Assembly (NCBI GenBank): GCA_038750655.1
Contig: JBCDGZ010000041.1
Location: 1 to 50,752 of the forward strand
Reading direction: 5' to 3'
Source of the DNA: JBCDGZ01 sp038750655
GTDB taxonomy: Bacteria; Bacteroidota; Bacteroidia; Chitinophagales; Saprospiraceae
Length of the DNA stretch: 50,752 nt
Shown: positions 1-6,721 of the stretch, piece after piece
Layout: each line of letters opens with the position of its first letter
How positions within the stretch are numbered: position 1 is the first letter of the stretch
The notes under the pieces: model-generated
Told to the model about the DNA's origin: nothing
The model's input: only the letters and a program-made list of their open reading frames with translations
The model's database searches: none
Program-made: the position numbers and the translations under genes

Positions 1-374
1 CAGTCAGTAACACTGCGGCGATTTACTTTGATTTCAATGCACCGATCATCACCAATACGGTCGTCAATACCCTCAAGATGCCGGTGAGTACGCAGGAGGC
101 TGCGGCCGCCAGTATTCCCTTGACCTTGATGCCGAATCCGAATCGAGGCCAGGGCCAGCTCCGCTATCAATTGGAGCGAAGGGAGCAGGTACGCATTCGC
201 CTCTTTGATGTCAGGGGCCGTTTGGTGGAGGTCTTGCAGGACTTTACAGAGCAAGGACCAGGGTTGCATCAGTTGCCGCTGGATATTCGAGCGAAAGCGG
301 CTGGCGTATATTTCTTACATTTGGAGACGGCCAACGGCCAGCGGGGTATTGTGCGTTGCTTGTATATGGACTAA
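1..374 (+). CDS. C-terminal fragment of a T9SS-exported protein (5' end outside window)
   Basis: The reading frame is open from the first complete codon (position 3) to the TAA at 372-374, so the start lies upstream of the window; the ATG at 78 is internal. The first residues (NTAAIYFDFNAPIITNTV) match almost word for word the segment just before the sorting domain of the next gene (about residues 786-804 there). This is typical of the conserved repeat-type domain that precedes T9SS tails in Saprospiria proteins. The last ~80 residues have the type A sorting-domain layout: PNPNRGQGQLRYQL, then a strand ending LFDVRGRLVE, then AAGVYFLHLE and a short basic end. Inferred role: secreted or cell-surface protein delivered by T9SS, function unknown. 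The next gene is a paralog at least over this part. Confidence 0.85.
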   Translation, partial: VSNTAAIYFDFNAPIITNTVVNTLKMPVSTQEAAAASIPLTLMPNPNRGQGQLRYQLERREQVRIRLFDVRGRLVEVLQDFTEQGPGLHQLPLDIRAKAAGVYFLHLETANGQRGIVRCLYMD

Positions 375-523
375 AAAAATGAGTGGACTACCGATCCGTA
401 CGAATATTGTTAAATTTTGTCGGACGCTAGTCATTCAATATAACTTCTTGGAGTTTGAATAATTACAAAGGCTATTTTTAAATAATTTTTTTAACTTTAA
501 AAACCTATTGAAAAGATATTGCT

Positions 524-3256
524 ATGTATAAAACCATTACATTCTTTCTATTGCTGGCCCTTCTGAGTGGTCAGTATGCATTCGGGCAGTGCAATGTGCC
601 TACCCCGAATTGTCAGGACGCGCGACCTATTTTTTCTAATCAGACTACTGTTTCGCTACTAGACGGCATCAATAATTCAGGTTCTATTCCAGGTTGTTCA
701 GGAGGTTTTTCCTATCATAATACTAGCTGGCATTCGATCGATGTATTGAGTACTTCTTTGGCTATTAGAATATCTACCGATAATTTCTGTGGATTAGGAC
801 TGGGTTTCCAAGCTGGATTGTATGCAAGCTGTGACCCTAATGATCCACCTGTCGATATGATTCAATGTTCCTGTACCCTTGGTGATGTTAACTTTTCGAC
901 TAGTTCCTTACAACCTGGCACGTATTTTCTGATGCTCGATGGTTGCTCTGGTGACTTCTGTGATTTGAACGTTGAGATAATTGATGGGGTCATCGGTGTT
1001 GATTCTACCAATGTATTGACTATTGATACGCCTACCGTAAACGTTAACGCTGCCTGTTCAGGTGCAATCGTTAACGCTTCTGTAAACCCTTCGATTTTTG
1101 CTGAAGGTTATACTTGGAATTTACCTCCTGGGGTAATCCCACTCTCTCTTGAGTGTAACGAAGCTATTATGATTTGGGGCGATTCTTCGGGTGAAATCAG
1201 TGTAACTGCCTACAATGGTATCGATACGGTCCAGTCTGCTCCAGTTTTTGTTGAGGTAATTAATTATGAGACTGATATTGAGGCCACCTATTGCACTTTA
1301 ACTAATCCAGAGGGGTATTTTTATGCTCCTACAAGTACCTTCTTTCAAGAGGGGGTTTACAATTTTAATCTGCTCACTAGTAGTAGCTGCGACAGTTTAA
1401 TTAACTTAACGGTGACCGCCTTCTCAGAATTACCAGTTATTGAAACGAGCGTGACGAGCGAATCCTGTGAAGGCATTGATGATGGAGTGATTTATGTGGA
1501 TATTCAGAACCCTGAAATTGGCCCCTTTACCTTCGAATGGTCCAATGGTTCGACGCAGGCAGATTCCTTAACGGGGCTACCCCCTGGTCAATATTCTCTG
1601 ACTTTGACCGCAGAAGGGGGCTGTTTTGTAGAAGAATCTTTTGAAATCTTCTCCAATATCGAAATGGAGCTGACAGGGATGGATTCCGACTGTGATAGCC
1701 TCACTGGCTCTGCCACCGCCGTTGTTACTGGTGGAGGGAATGTCAATTTTGCTTGGAGCAATGGAGGAACAGGAACCATCCAAACTGGCTTAGCACCGGG
1801 AGGGTATTCTGTAACGGCAACGGATGCAACTACCAACTGTCGCACCCACCGCAATATTATTATCAACTACGATTCTTCTTGTGTTTCCTACATCACCGGC
1901 CATGTTTATGAAGATAGCTTAGGAGGAACTTGTACATCTGATAGCGCCTTAGGCTTTTCCAATATTATGGTTCAGCTGGACAATGGCCAGGCCACCTTTA
2001 CGGATGCCAATGGCTATTATGAATTTGAAGTAGAACCCGGAACTTACACCGTAGAGGTCATTTTTAATTCCCTTACTTATGCGGGAGTCTGTGTTGACCC
2101 TATTTTAGTCGATGCTTCGGTGCCCGAAACCTATAGCGATAATGATTTTTATCTGAAAATTCTTGGTCTTCAAGACCTACAGTTAAAAGTCAGTAAGCCC
2201 AATCCTCGTCCTGGCTTTTCACGCAGCATACGTGTCTGTTTGATGAATGTCGGGACTGTTCCGATGAGTGGTACCCTGACTTTTGTTCACGATGACAATC
2301 AAGAGTATGTATCTAGCAGCCCTGTTGTGACCAACTATGATTTGCAAACCCGTACCCTGAGCTGGGATTTTGCCAATCTTCCTCCGGGGGAAATCTGGAT
2401 TTTTTACCCTTTCATGAACACTCCATTAAGTGTCCCCACTGGACAAAATGTGGACTACTATTTCCGGGCTGATCCGATCACTGGTGATGCAACGCCCGAC
2501 AACAACGAATGGTCTTGCTCGTTGATCACCACCAATGCCTACGATCCGAACGATAAGCAAGTGATGCCAGAAGGCGAAGGTCCCGAGGGTTTGATCGAAA
2601 AGACAGATACCCTGCTGAGCTATCAGGTACGCTTCCAAAATACGGGGACGGATACGGCCTATACGGTCGTCATTCGCGATACATTGGATGAAAATCTGGA
2701 CCTTGAAACCCTGTTCCCTGGTCCTTCTAGCCACGATTATGAGCTGGATGTCCTGCCCGGGCGCGTGCTGGAATTTACTTTCAATAACATCTACTTGCCC
2801 GACAGTTTTGTTAATGAACCGGCTAGTAATGGCTTCGTTTTCTTTGATATTCAGCTCCAACCCAACCTGCCTGAAGGCACCGCCATTGAAAACACCGCCG
2901 CCATTTACTTCGACTTCAATCCGCCCATCATCACCAATACCGTGATCAGTACCATCAAGACAATCGTTGGCACAGCAGCACCGGGCATCCCCGGCGTACA
3001 GCTCACCGTGCAGCCCAATCCGACGCGGCAAACCGGCTGGCTGGCGTTCAATTTGCCGGAGGCCGAGCAGGCCAGCCTTCAGCTCTACGACTTGCACGGC
3101 CGTCATCTGGCCGAGTTGCAGCCCCCTCAGCTTTTCGTTGCGGGCGAGCACCGCATCGCTGTTGATTTTGGTGATCGACCTGCTGGGCTGTACTTCCTTC
3201 GCTTACAAACTTCGAAGGGGACGCAGGCGGTTGTTCGTTGGGTGAAAATGAATTAG
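524..3256 (+). CDS. Large T9SS-exported surface protein with SprB-like repeats
   Basis: 910 residues. Residues 1-21 form a signal peptide (hydrophobic LLLALLSG, cleavage after AFGQ). The middle (about 300-450) holds SprB-like repeats recognisable by FEWSNGSTQ and FAWSNGGTGT followed by LPPGQYSLTLT-type strands. Residues ~455-530 look like a SdrD-B/Cna-B type carboxypeptidase-regulatory fold (TFTDANGYYEFEVEPGTYTV). Residues ~570-810 are a DUF11/DUF7619-like conserved region (NAYDPNDKQVMPEG ... ENTAAIYFDFNPPIITNT). The last ~85 residues are a type A T9SS sorting domain (VQPNPTRQTGWLAF ... LQLYDLHGRH ... AGLYFLRLQ). It is probably exported to the cell surface or medium; the actual role (adhesion or matrix) is inference. 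The upstream partial gene shares the last two modules. The start chosen is the only ATG that gives a clean signal peptide. Confidence 0.9.
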   Translation: MYKTITFFLLLALLSGQYAFGQCNVPTPNCQDARPIFSNQTTVSLLDGINNSGSIPGCSGGFSYHNTSWHSIDVLSTSLAIRISTDNFCGLGLGFQAGLYASCDPNDPPVDMIQCSCTLGDVNFSTSSLQPGTYFLMLDGCSGDFCDLNVEIIDGVIGVDSTNVLTIDTPTVNVNAACSGAIVNASVNPSIFAEGYTWNLPPGVIPLSLECNEAIMIWGDSSGEISVTAYNGIDTVQSAPVFVEVINYETDIEATYCTLTNPEGYFYAPTSTFFQEGVYNFNLLTSSSCDSLINLTVTAFSELPVIETSVTSESCEGIDDGVIYVDIQNPEIGPFTFEWSNGSTQADSLTGLPPGQYSLTLTAEGGCFVEESFEIFSNIEMELTGMDSDCDSLTGSATAVVTGGGNVNFAWSNGGTGTIQTGLAPGGYSVTATDATTNCRTHRNIIINYDSSCVSYITGHVYEDSLGGTCTSDSALGFSNIMVQLDNGQATFTDANGYYEFEVEPGTYTVEVIFNSLTYAGVCVDPILVDASVPETYSDNDFYLKILGLQDLQLKVSKPNPRPGFSRSIRVCLMNVGTVPMSGTLTFVHDDNQEYVSSSPVVTNYDLQTRTLSWDFANLPPGEIWIFYPFMNTPLSVPTGQNVDYYFRADPITGDATPDNNEWSCSLITTNAYDPNDKQVMPEGEGPEGLIEKTDTLLSYQVRFQNTGTDTAYTVVIRDTLDENLDLETLFPGPSSHDYELDVLPGRVLEFTFNNIYLPDSFVNEPASNGFVFFDIQLQPNLPEGTAIENTAAIYFDFNPPIITNTVISTIKTIVGTAAPGIPGVQLTVQPNPTRQTGWLAFNLPEAEQASLQLYDLHGRHLAELQPPQLFVAGEHRIAVDFGDRPAGLYFLRLQTSKGTQAVVRWVKMN

Positions 3257-3269
3257 GGCGAGTCTTCAC

Positions 3270-3300
3270 TTGCATTTTTGGTAGAATGATCTTAATATTG
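3270..3300 (+). promoter_or_regulatory. Candidate promoter of the cysteine operon leader
   Basis: TTG at 3270-3272, a 20-nt spacer and TAATATTG at 3293-3300 resemble the Bacteroidota sigma pattern TTG-N19-21-TAnnTTTG with one mismatch. Transcription would start close to 3306, only a few bases before the first leader-peptide ATG at 3311, so the leader transcript would be nearly leaderless. No comparable promoter is seen between the first and second attenuator, so both should lie on one transcript. Confidence 0.45.
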
Positions 3301-3310
3301 AACTATCATT

Positions 3311-3376
3311 ATGAAATTAAGAATTCAAAATATCGTGTGTTGTTGCTGTTGTACTTCTCCATTCGTGGAAAGTTAA
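3311..3376 (+). CDS. Cysteine leader peptide 1 (21 aa, five consecutive Cys)
   Basis: ATG at 3311 opens a 21-codon frame ending in TAA at 3374-3376: MKLRIQNIV, then five Cys codons (3338-3352, four TGT and one TGC), then TSPFVES. A five-cysteine run in so short a frame, followed within 40 nt by an intrinsic terminator and then by a cysteine synthase operon, is the hallmark of a transcription-attenuation leader peptide, as in the classical his, trp and leu leaders. The peptide itself is not expected to have a function; ribosome stalling at the Cys codons when Cys-tRNA is scarce is the signal. Region 1 (3354-3360) and region 2 (3365-3372) of the attenuator lie inside the coding part, and a ribosome parked at the stop codon would mask region 2. 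This is inference from sequence; no expression data. Confidence 0.85.
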   Translation: MKLRIQNIVCCCCCTSPFVES

Positions 3377-3441
3377 GGCAGTCATTATAGCACTACGACA
3401 AATTATAACCTTAGCCTTTCCACATCGGGAAGGCTTTTTTT
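3354..3441 (+). terminator. Attenuator 1: protector, antiterminator and intrinsic terminator
   Basis: Terminator: AGCCTTTCC (3413-3421) pairs with GGGAAGGCT (3427-3435) in a 9-bp stem with one T-G wobble, loop ACATC, followed by seven T (3435-3441). Antiterminator: GTGGAAAG (3365-3372) is perfectly complementary (8 bp) to CTTTCCAC (3416-3423), which destroys the terminator. Protector: CTTCTCC (3354-3360) can pair with GGAAAG (3367-3372) around the loop ATTCGT with one bulged C. A ribosome stalled on the Cys codons covers the protector and frees the antiterminator. A ribosome finishing at the stop codon 3374-3376 covers region 2 and lets the terminator form. Confidence 0.85.
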
Positions 3442-3473
3442 ATGCTTTACTATCAACCGAAATTTATTCCGTA

Positions 3474-3560
3474 ATGTACCATAGATTGTCCTATACCACT
3501 TGTTGTTGCTGTTGTTGTCCAGATCACTCCCGGAGGAGTGCGGTTCGACGATTGCAGTAG
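3474..3560 (+). CDS. Cysteine leader peptide 2 (28 aa, six consecutive Cys)
   Basis: ATG at 3474 opens a 28-codon frame ending in TAG at 3558-3560: MYHRLSYTT, then six Cys codons (3501-3518; TGT TGT TGC TGT TGT TGT), then PDHSRRSAVRRLQ. It begins 33 nt after the T-run of the first terminator and ends 24 nt before the second one. Its flanks differ in protein sequence from leader 1, so selection appears to act on the Cys run and the RNA foldings rather than on the peptide. No in-frame upstream start is present and there is no Shine-Dalgarno-like sequence, as usual in this phylum. Interpreted as the sensor of a second attenuator in series with the first. Confidence 0.85.
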   Translation: MYHRLSYTTCCCCCCPDHSRRSAVRRLQ

Positions 3561-3626
3561 CTATAGCTTTGGCAATACTTTCGAAAAGCCTTTCCTCCGT
3601 GCGGGGAAAGGCTTTTTTATTTTTTG
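3525..3626 (+). terminator. Attenuator 2: protector, antiterminator and intrinsic terminator
   Basis: Terminator: AGCCTTTCC (3587-3595) pairs perfectly with GGAAAGGCT (3605-3613); two more pairs are possible inside (T-G and C-G) and A/T pairs outside, followed by T6 and a second T-run to 3625. Protector: CACTCC (3525-3530) pairs perfectly with GGAGTG (3535-3540) around CGGA. Antiterminator: CGGAGGA (3531-3537) is complementary to TCCTCCG (3593-3599), taking bases from both protector and terminator. Region 1 starts 6 nt after the last Cys codon, so a ribosome stalled late in the run would cover it. Passage to the stop codon at 3558 lets the protector reform and the terminator fold. Confidence 0.85.
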
Positions 3627-3649
3627 ACACCTTCTAAACCCATTATACG

Positions 3650-4591
3650 ATGACTCAATTTACTGGAAAAATAGAACAAGCCCTGCTGCAGCGCCTCCAC
3701 CAAGTTCGCAAGCTGGTTGGGCTAACGCCACTCTATAAAATTAATAATGTGTACTCCAAACCCGGCGTCAGCATCTACGCTAAATTGGAATGGTATCAAC
3801 TGGGAGGCAGCGTCAAATCCCGGCCCGCCTTCAACATCATCAATCAGGCCATTCGCAGTGGAGCCCTTAACCGAAAGAAACGCCTGCTGGACGCTACAAG
3901 TGGCAATACCGGCATCGCCTACGCCGCTATCGGCGCGGCCCTCGGCATCCCAGTAACCCTCTGCCTACCCGAAAATGCCTCGGCTGAGCGCAAGCAAATC
4001 CTCAGAGCCCTCGGTGTCGAACTGATCTACACCTCTCGCTTCGACCTAACCGACGGTGCACAGCTCAAAGCCAAGGCCCTCTACGCCGAAAACCCCTTGC
4101 TCTACTACTACGCCGACCAATACGCCAACGAAAACAACTGGCTGGCCCACTATAACGGCACCGCACTGGAAATCTGGGAGCAAACAACTGGCACTGTTAC
4201 CCACTTCATCGCCGGCCTTGGCACTACAGGTACTTTCACTGGCACCGGCCGTCGCCTCAAAGAGCTGAACCCAGCCGTGCAGCTCATCGGCCTACAACCC
4301 GACGGCCCCATGCATAGCCTAGAAGGCTGGAAGCACCTCGAAACCGCCTTTGTCCCCCCAATCTACGACCCTCAACTAGCCGACCAAATCCGCGAAGTAG
4401 ACTCTTACGAGGCCCTCGATCTAGTCAAAGCAGTAGCCCAAAAAGAAGGCCTGCTGATCAGTCCCTCCGCTGCCGCTAACCTCCTGGGGGCTATCCAACT
4501 AGCCGGCCAAATCGACGAAGGCGTCATCGTCACGACCTTCGCCGACAATGCCGAAAAGTACTCAGAAGTGTTACAGCACCTATTCCAATAA
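3650..4591 (+). CDS. cysM: Cysteine synthase, CysM-like PLP enzyme
   Basis: 313 residues, the usual size for the cysteine synthase/CBS family of fold type II PLP enzymes. Lys56 in GGSVKSRPAFN is the Schiff-base lysine; TSGNTG (83-88) binds the substrate carboxylate; GLGTTGT (189-195) binds the PLP phosphate; SPSAAAN near residue 275 contacts the pyridine ring. The segment ETAFVPPIYDP resembles the corresponding loop of mycobacterial CysM, which uses O-phosphoserine and a thiocarboxylated carrier protein; this and the JAMM/carrier/MoeZ neighbours make me prefer CysM over a sulfide-using CysK. The substrate (O-phosphoserine or O-acetylserine) is not decided by sequence here. It is the first structural gene behind two Cys attenuators; the ATG at 3650 lies 24 nt after the second T-run. 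Codons are strikingly C-ending compared with the flanking secreted proteins. Confidence 0.9.
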   Translation: MTQFTGKIEQALLQRLHQVRKLVGLTPLYKINNVYSKPGVSIYAKLEWYQLGGSVKSRPAFNIINQAIRSGALNRKKRLLDATSGNTGIAYAAIGAALGIPVTLCLPENASAERKQILRALGVELIYTSRFDLTDGAQLKAKALYAENPLLYYYADQYANENNWLAHYNGTALEIWEQTTGTVTHFIAGLGTTGTFTGTGRRLKELNPAVQLIGLQPDGPMHSLEGWKHLETAFVPPIYDPQLADQIREVDSYEALDLVKAVAQKEGLLISPSAAANLLGAIQLAGQIDEGVIVTTFADNAEKYSEVLQHLFQ

Positions 4592-4611
4592 TCCCCAAAA
4601 CACCAAGAAAT

Positions 4612-5061
4612 ATGTCATCCAATATTCACATAAAAAACGAAGTTGTCCAATTCATTAACCAGCACGGGGAGTCCTATTTTCCCAATGAGTGCTGTGGGTT
4701 TTTGTATGGTCATGATGGGGCACAACGCACCATTCTCGAAGCGCAGCCTGTGGCTAATAGCAAAGACGGCGATCAGCGGCGGCGCTTCGAGATCAGCCCT
4801 CTCGACTACCTACAAGCCGAACGCTATGCCCTCGAAAACGACCTACAACTATTGGGCATCTACCACTCGCACCCCAATCACCCGGCCATCGCCTCCGAGC
4901 ACGACCTAGCGAAGGCCCTGCCTTTCTTCTCCTATGTGATCGTCTCGGTCAACGACGGAGTGGCAGGGGATTTGAAATCCTGGAAGCTCTATGACGAGCA
5001 GCGGGCGTTTTTTGAGGAGCGGGTGGCACCTTTGGCGGGTGGAACACCTGCGGTGTTTTAG
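4612..5061 (+). CDS. mec: JAMM/Mov34 metallopeptidase, Mec-like
   Basis: 149 residues with the complete JAMM zinc site: Glu26 (in NECCGFL), then His85-x-His87-x7-Ser95-x2-Asp98 (HSHPNHPAIASEHD). Small stand-alone bacterial JAMM proteins act on ubiquitin-like sulfur carriers: Mec in Mycobacterium releases cysteine from the CysO-cysteine adduct, and QbsD in Pseudomonas trims a carrier behind its GG. Its place 20 nt after the cysteine synthase and just before the carrier gene fits both roles. Two adjacent cysteines (27-28) sit beside the catalytic Glu, as often in this family. The stop is TAG at 5059-5061, directly abutting a repeat-rich spacer. The symbol is by analogy to the mycobacterial gene. 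Confidence 0.87.
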   Translation: MSSNIHIKNEVVQFINQHGESYFPNECCGFLYGHDGAQRTILEAQPVANSKDGDQRRRFEISPLDYLQAERYALENDLQLLGIYHSHPNHPAIASEHDLAKALPFFSYVIVSVNDGVAGDLKSWKLYDEQRAFFEERVAPLAGGTPAVF

Positions 5062-5236
5062 GTGGACGGTTGACGGTAGACGGTGGACGGTTGACGGCGA
5101 ACGTCGGCCTGTAGGAAGTAAGACGCAAGCCCGTGCGGAGCCTACGAACTCCTACGAACTACCACACCTAACCGTCCACCGTCCACCGTCCACCAAAGTG
5201 CCAAAGGCACCAACCACCAAAGCGCCAAAGGCGCAA
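5060..5236 (+). repeat. Repeat-rich spacer inside the cysteine operon
   Basis: This 200-nt interruption of an otherwise compact operon is built from repeats. First come two units of about 20 nt around GGTGGACGGTTGACGG (5060-5097). Then, inverted, come three copies of ACCGTCC/CACC (5171-5194), able to pair with the first block. Finally there are two direct copies of CACCAAAGYGCCAAAGGCRC (5191-5210 and 5215-5234), each a mini-hairpin with loop AAA. A frame runs through it but shows no protein-like character. It looks like a dispersed intergenic repeat that has landed between the peptidase and carrier genes. Confidence 0.6.
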
Positions 5237-5265
5237 ATAGATTAAAAACAAAAAAAACATAAATC

Positions 5266-5544
5266 ATGGCAAAGATCATCATTCCAACCCCTCTAAGAAA
5301 ATTCACCGACAATCAGTCGACATTTGAGACCCAAGGCGATACGGTAAAGGCCGCCATTGTGGAATTGACCCAAAAATACCAGGGCTTGAGTCGACATCTG
5401 CTGGATGCAGAGGATAATATTCGCTCATTCATCCGTATCTTTATTGGTGATGAGGACATCAATGCGCTGCAAAAAGAAGCCACCAGCGTTGAACCCAATA
5501 GTATCATTAGCATCGTTCCTGCTATTGCGGGAGGGATTAATTAG
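5266..5544 (+). CDS. cysO: Ubiquitin-like sulfur carrier (ThiS/MoaD/CysO type)
   Basis: 92 residues; small beta-grasp protein of the ThiS/MoaD superfamily, longer than ThiS and similar in size to mycobacterial CysO. The pattern IPTPLRKFTDNQ near the N-terminus, IRIFIGDEDIN in the second half and ISIVPAIAGG at the end are typical of CysO/MoaD2 proteins. The Gly-Gly that must be adenylated and thiocarboxylated is residues 89-90, but two further residues, Ile-Asn, follow. That C-terminal extension would have to be removed before use, and the JAMM peptidase encoded upstream is the natural candidate. The MoeZ-like activator starts 6 nt downstream. Annotated as CysO-like because of the cysM/mec context; MoaD- or ThiS-like use in another pathway is not excluded. 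Confidence 0.85.
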   Translation: MAKIIIPTPLRKFTDNQSTFETQGDTVKAAIVELTQKYQGLSRHLLDAEDNIRSFIRIFIGDEDINALQKEATSVEPNSIISIVPAIAGGIN

Positions 5545-5550
5545 ACCCTT

Positions 5551-6693
5551 ATGAAAAACGGAATTCATTTAAGTCCCGAGGAAATGGCGCGCTACAGCCG
5601 CCACATTGCGATCCCCGAATTTAATATTGCGGGGCAGCAGAAATTGAAGGCGGCACGGGTGCTGGTCATTGGATCGGGCGGGCTGGGCAGCCCGCTGCTC
5701 TTGTATCTGGCGGCCGCTGGCGTCGGCCATCTGGGGATTGTCGACTTTGATGTGGTCGATGAGAGCAATTTACAACGGCAGGTACTGTTTACGGTTGATG
5801 ATGTGGGACAATCAAAATCGGAGACGGCGAAGCGGCGACTGGAAGCCCTCAATCCCTATATCGACATCAAGGTGTACAATACCATGTTTACCAAGGATAA
5901 TGCTCTGGAATTAATCAAGGATTACGATGTGGTGGCCGATGGTACTGATAATTTCCCGACGCGCTATCTGGTGAACGATGCCTGTGTTTTAGCGGGAAAG
6001 GTCAATGTTTATGCCTCGATCTTTCGTTTTGAAGGGCAAGTCTCGGTATTCAATTATCCCGATGAAAACGGAGGGCGCGGGCCTAACTACCGCGACTTAT
6101 TTCCTGAGCCACCGCCTCCAGGCTTGGTACCCAACTGCGCCGAAGGGGGCGTGCTGGGCGTTTTGCCGGGGATCATTGGTAGCCTTCAGGCCAGTGAGGT
6201 GATCAAGGTAGTCACTGGGGTCGGGGAGCCGCTGAGCGGGCGACTATTTCTCTTTGACGCAGCCAGCTTTACCACGCGCACCCTTAAGGTCACTAAGAAT
6301 CCGAATACGAAGATCGAGGCGCTGATCAATTACGAGCAGTTTTGCGGAATTGCTCCGGCCGAAGAACAGGAGGCGGTTAAGGAGATCAGCGTGCAGGACT
6401 TTCAGCAATTGCAGGAGACGGGTGCAGACTTTCAGCTCATCGATGTGCGAGAGCCTTATGAGTACGATATTGCCAATTTGCGGGGGAAATTGATTCCGCT
6501 GGGGCAGATCGGCGGTGCCGCCGCGTTGATTGCTCGGGATAAGCAGGTGATTGTGCATTGTCGGAGTGGCAAGCGCAGCGCGGACGCTATTCGGGAGTTG
6601 CAGTCGCTGTACGGGTTTGATAATTTGTACAACCTAAGCGGCGGTATTCTGGCGTATTCCAAGGAGATCGATCAGTCTTTGCCGACCTATTAG
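5551..6693 (+). CDS. moeZ: MoeZ-like carrier-activating enzyme (ThiF/MoeB domain plus rhodanese)
   Basis: 380 residues. Residues ~1-265 are an E1-like ThiF/MoeB domain: GSGGLG at 41-46 binds ATP, DFDVVDESNLQRQ (65-77) is the conserved acidic/Asn-Gln-Arg strip, and Cys196 in PNCAEGGVLG is the expected catalytic cysteine. The zinc CxxC pair of MoeB is absent (NYRD at 179-182), as in MoeZ. Residues ~280-380 are a rhodanese domain with the active-site loop CRSGKRS starting at Cys337, which would carry a persulfide. Known MoeZ proteins adenylate the C-terminal glycine of CysO or MoaD-type carriers and then supply sulfur. Last gene of the operon; the ATG at 5551 follows the carrier stop by 6 nt. 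A cysteine desulfurase encoded nearby on the other strand is a plausible sulfur donor. Confidence 0.88.
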   Translation: MKNGIHLSPEEMARYSRHIAIPEFNIAGQQKLKAARVLVIGSGGLGSPLLLYLAAAGVGHLGIVDFDVVDESNLQRQVLFTVDDVGQSKSETAKRRLEALNPYIDIKVYNTMFTKDNALELIKDYDVVADGTDNFPTRYLVNDACVLAGKVNVYASIFRFEGQVSVFNYPDENGGRGPNYRDLFPEPPPPGLVPNCAEGGVLGVLPGIIGSLQASEVIKVVTGVGEPLSGRLFLFDAASFTTRTLKVTKNPNTKIEALINYEQFCGIAPAEEQEAVKEISVQDFQQLQETGADFQLIDVREPYEYDIANLRGKLIPLGQIGGAAALIARDKQVIVHCRSGKRSADAIRELQSLYGFDNLYNLSGGILAYSKEIDQSLPTY

Positions 6694-6721
6694 GCTGCTT
6701 TTTTCAACAAGCCGCTATCCA

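Noticed and set aside
2426..3151. Long minus-strand frame (241 codons) opposite the 910-residue protein
   Set aside because: Shadow of the strong plus-strand gene; no family motif and low-complexity composition.
3537..3556. GGTTCGA resembling a tRNA T-loop near the second leader
   Set aside because: No acceptor stem, anticodon stem or D-loop around it; it lies inside leader peptide 2.
3403..3630. Minus-strand 75-codon frame over the attenuator region
   Set aside because: It arises from the terminator stems and T/A runs read backwards; the plus-strand leader frames and RNA pairings explain the sequence better.
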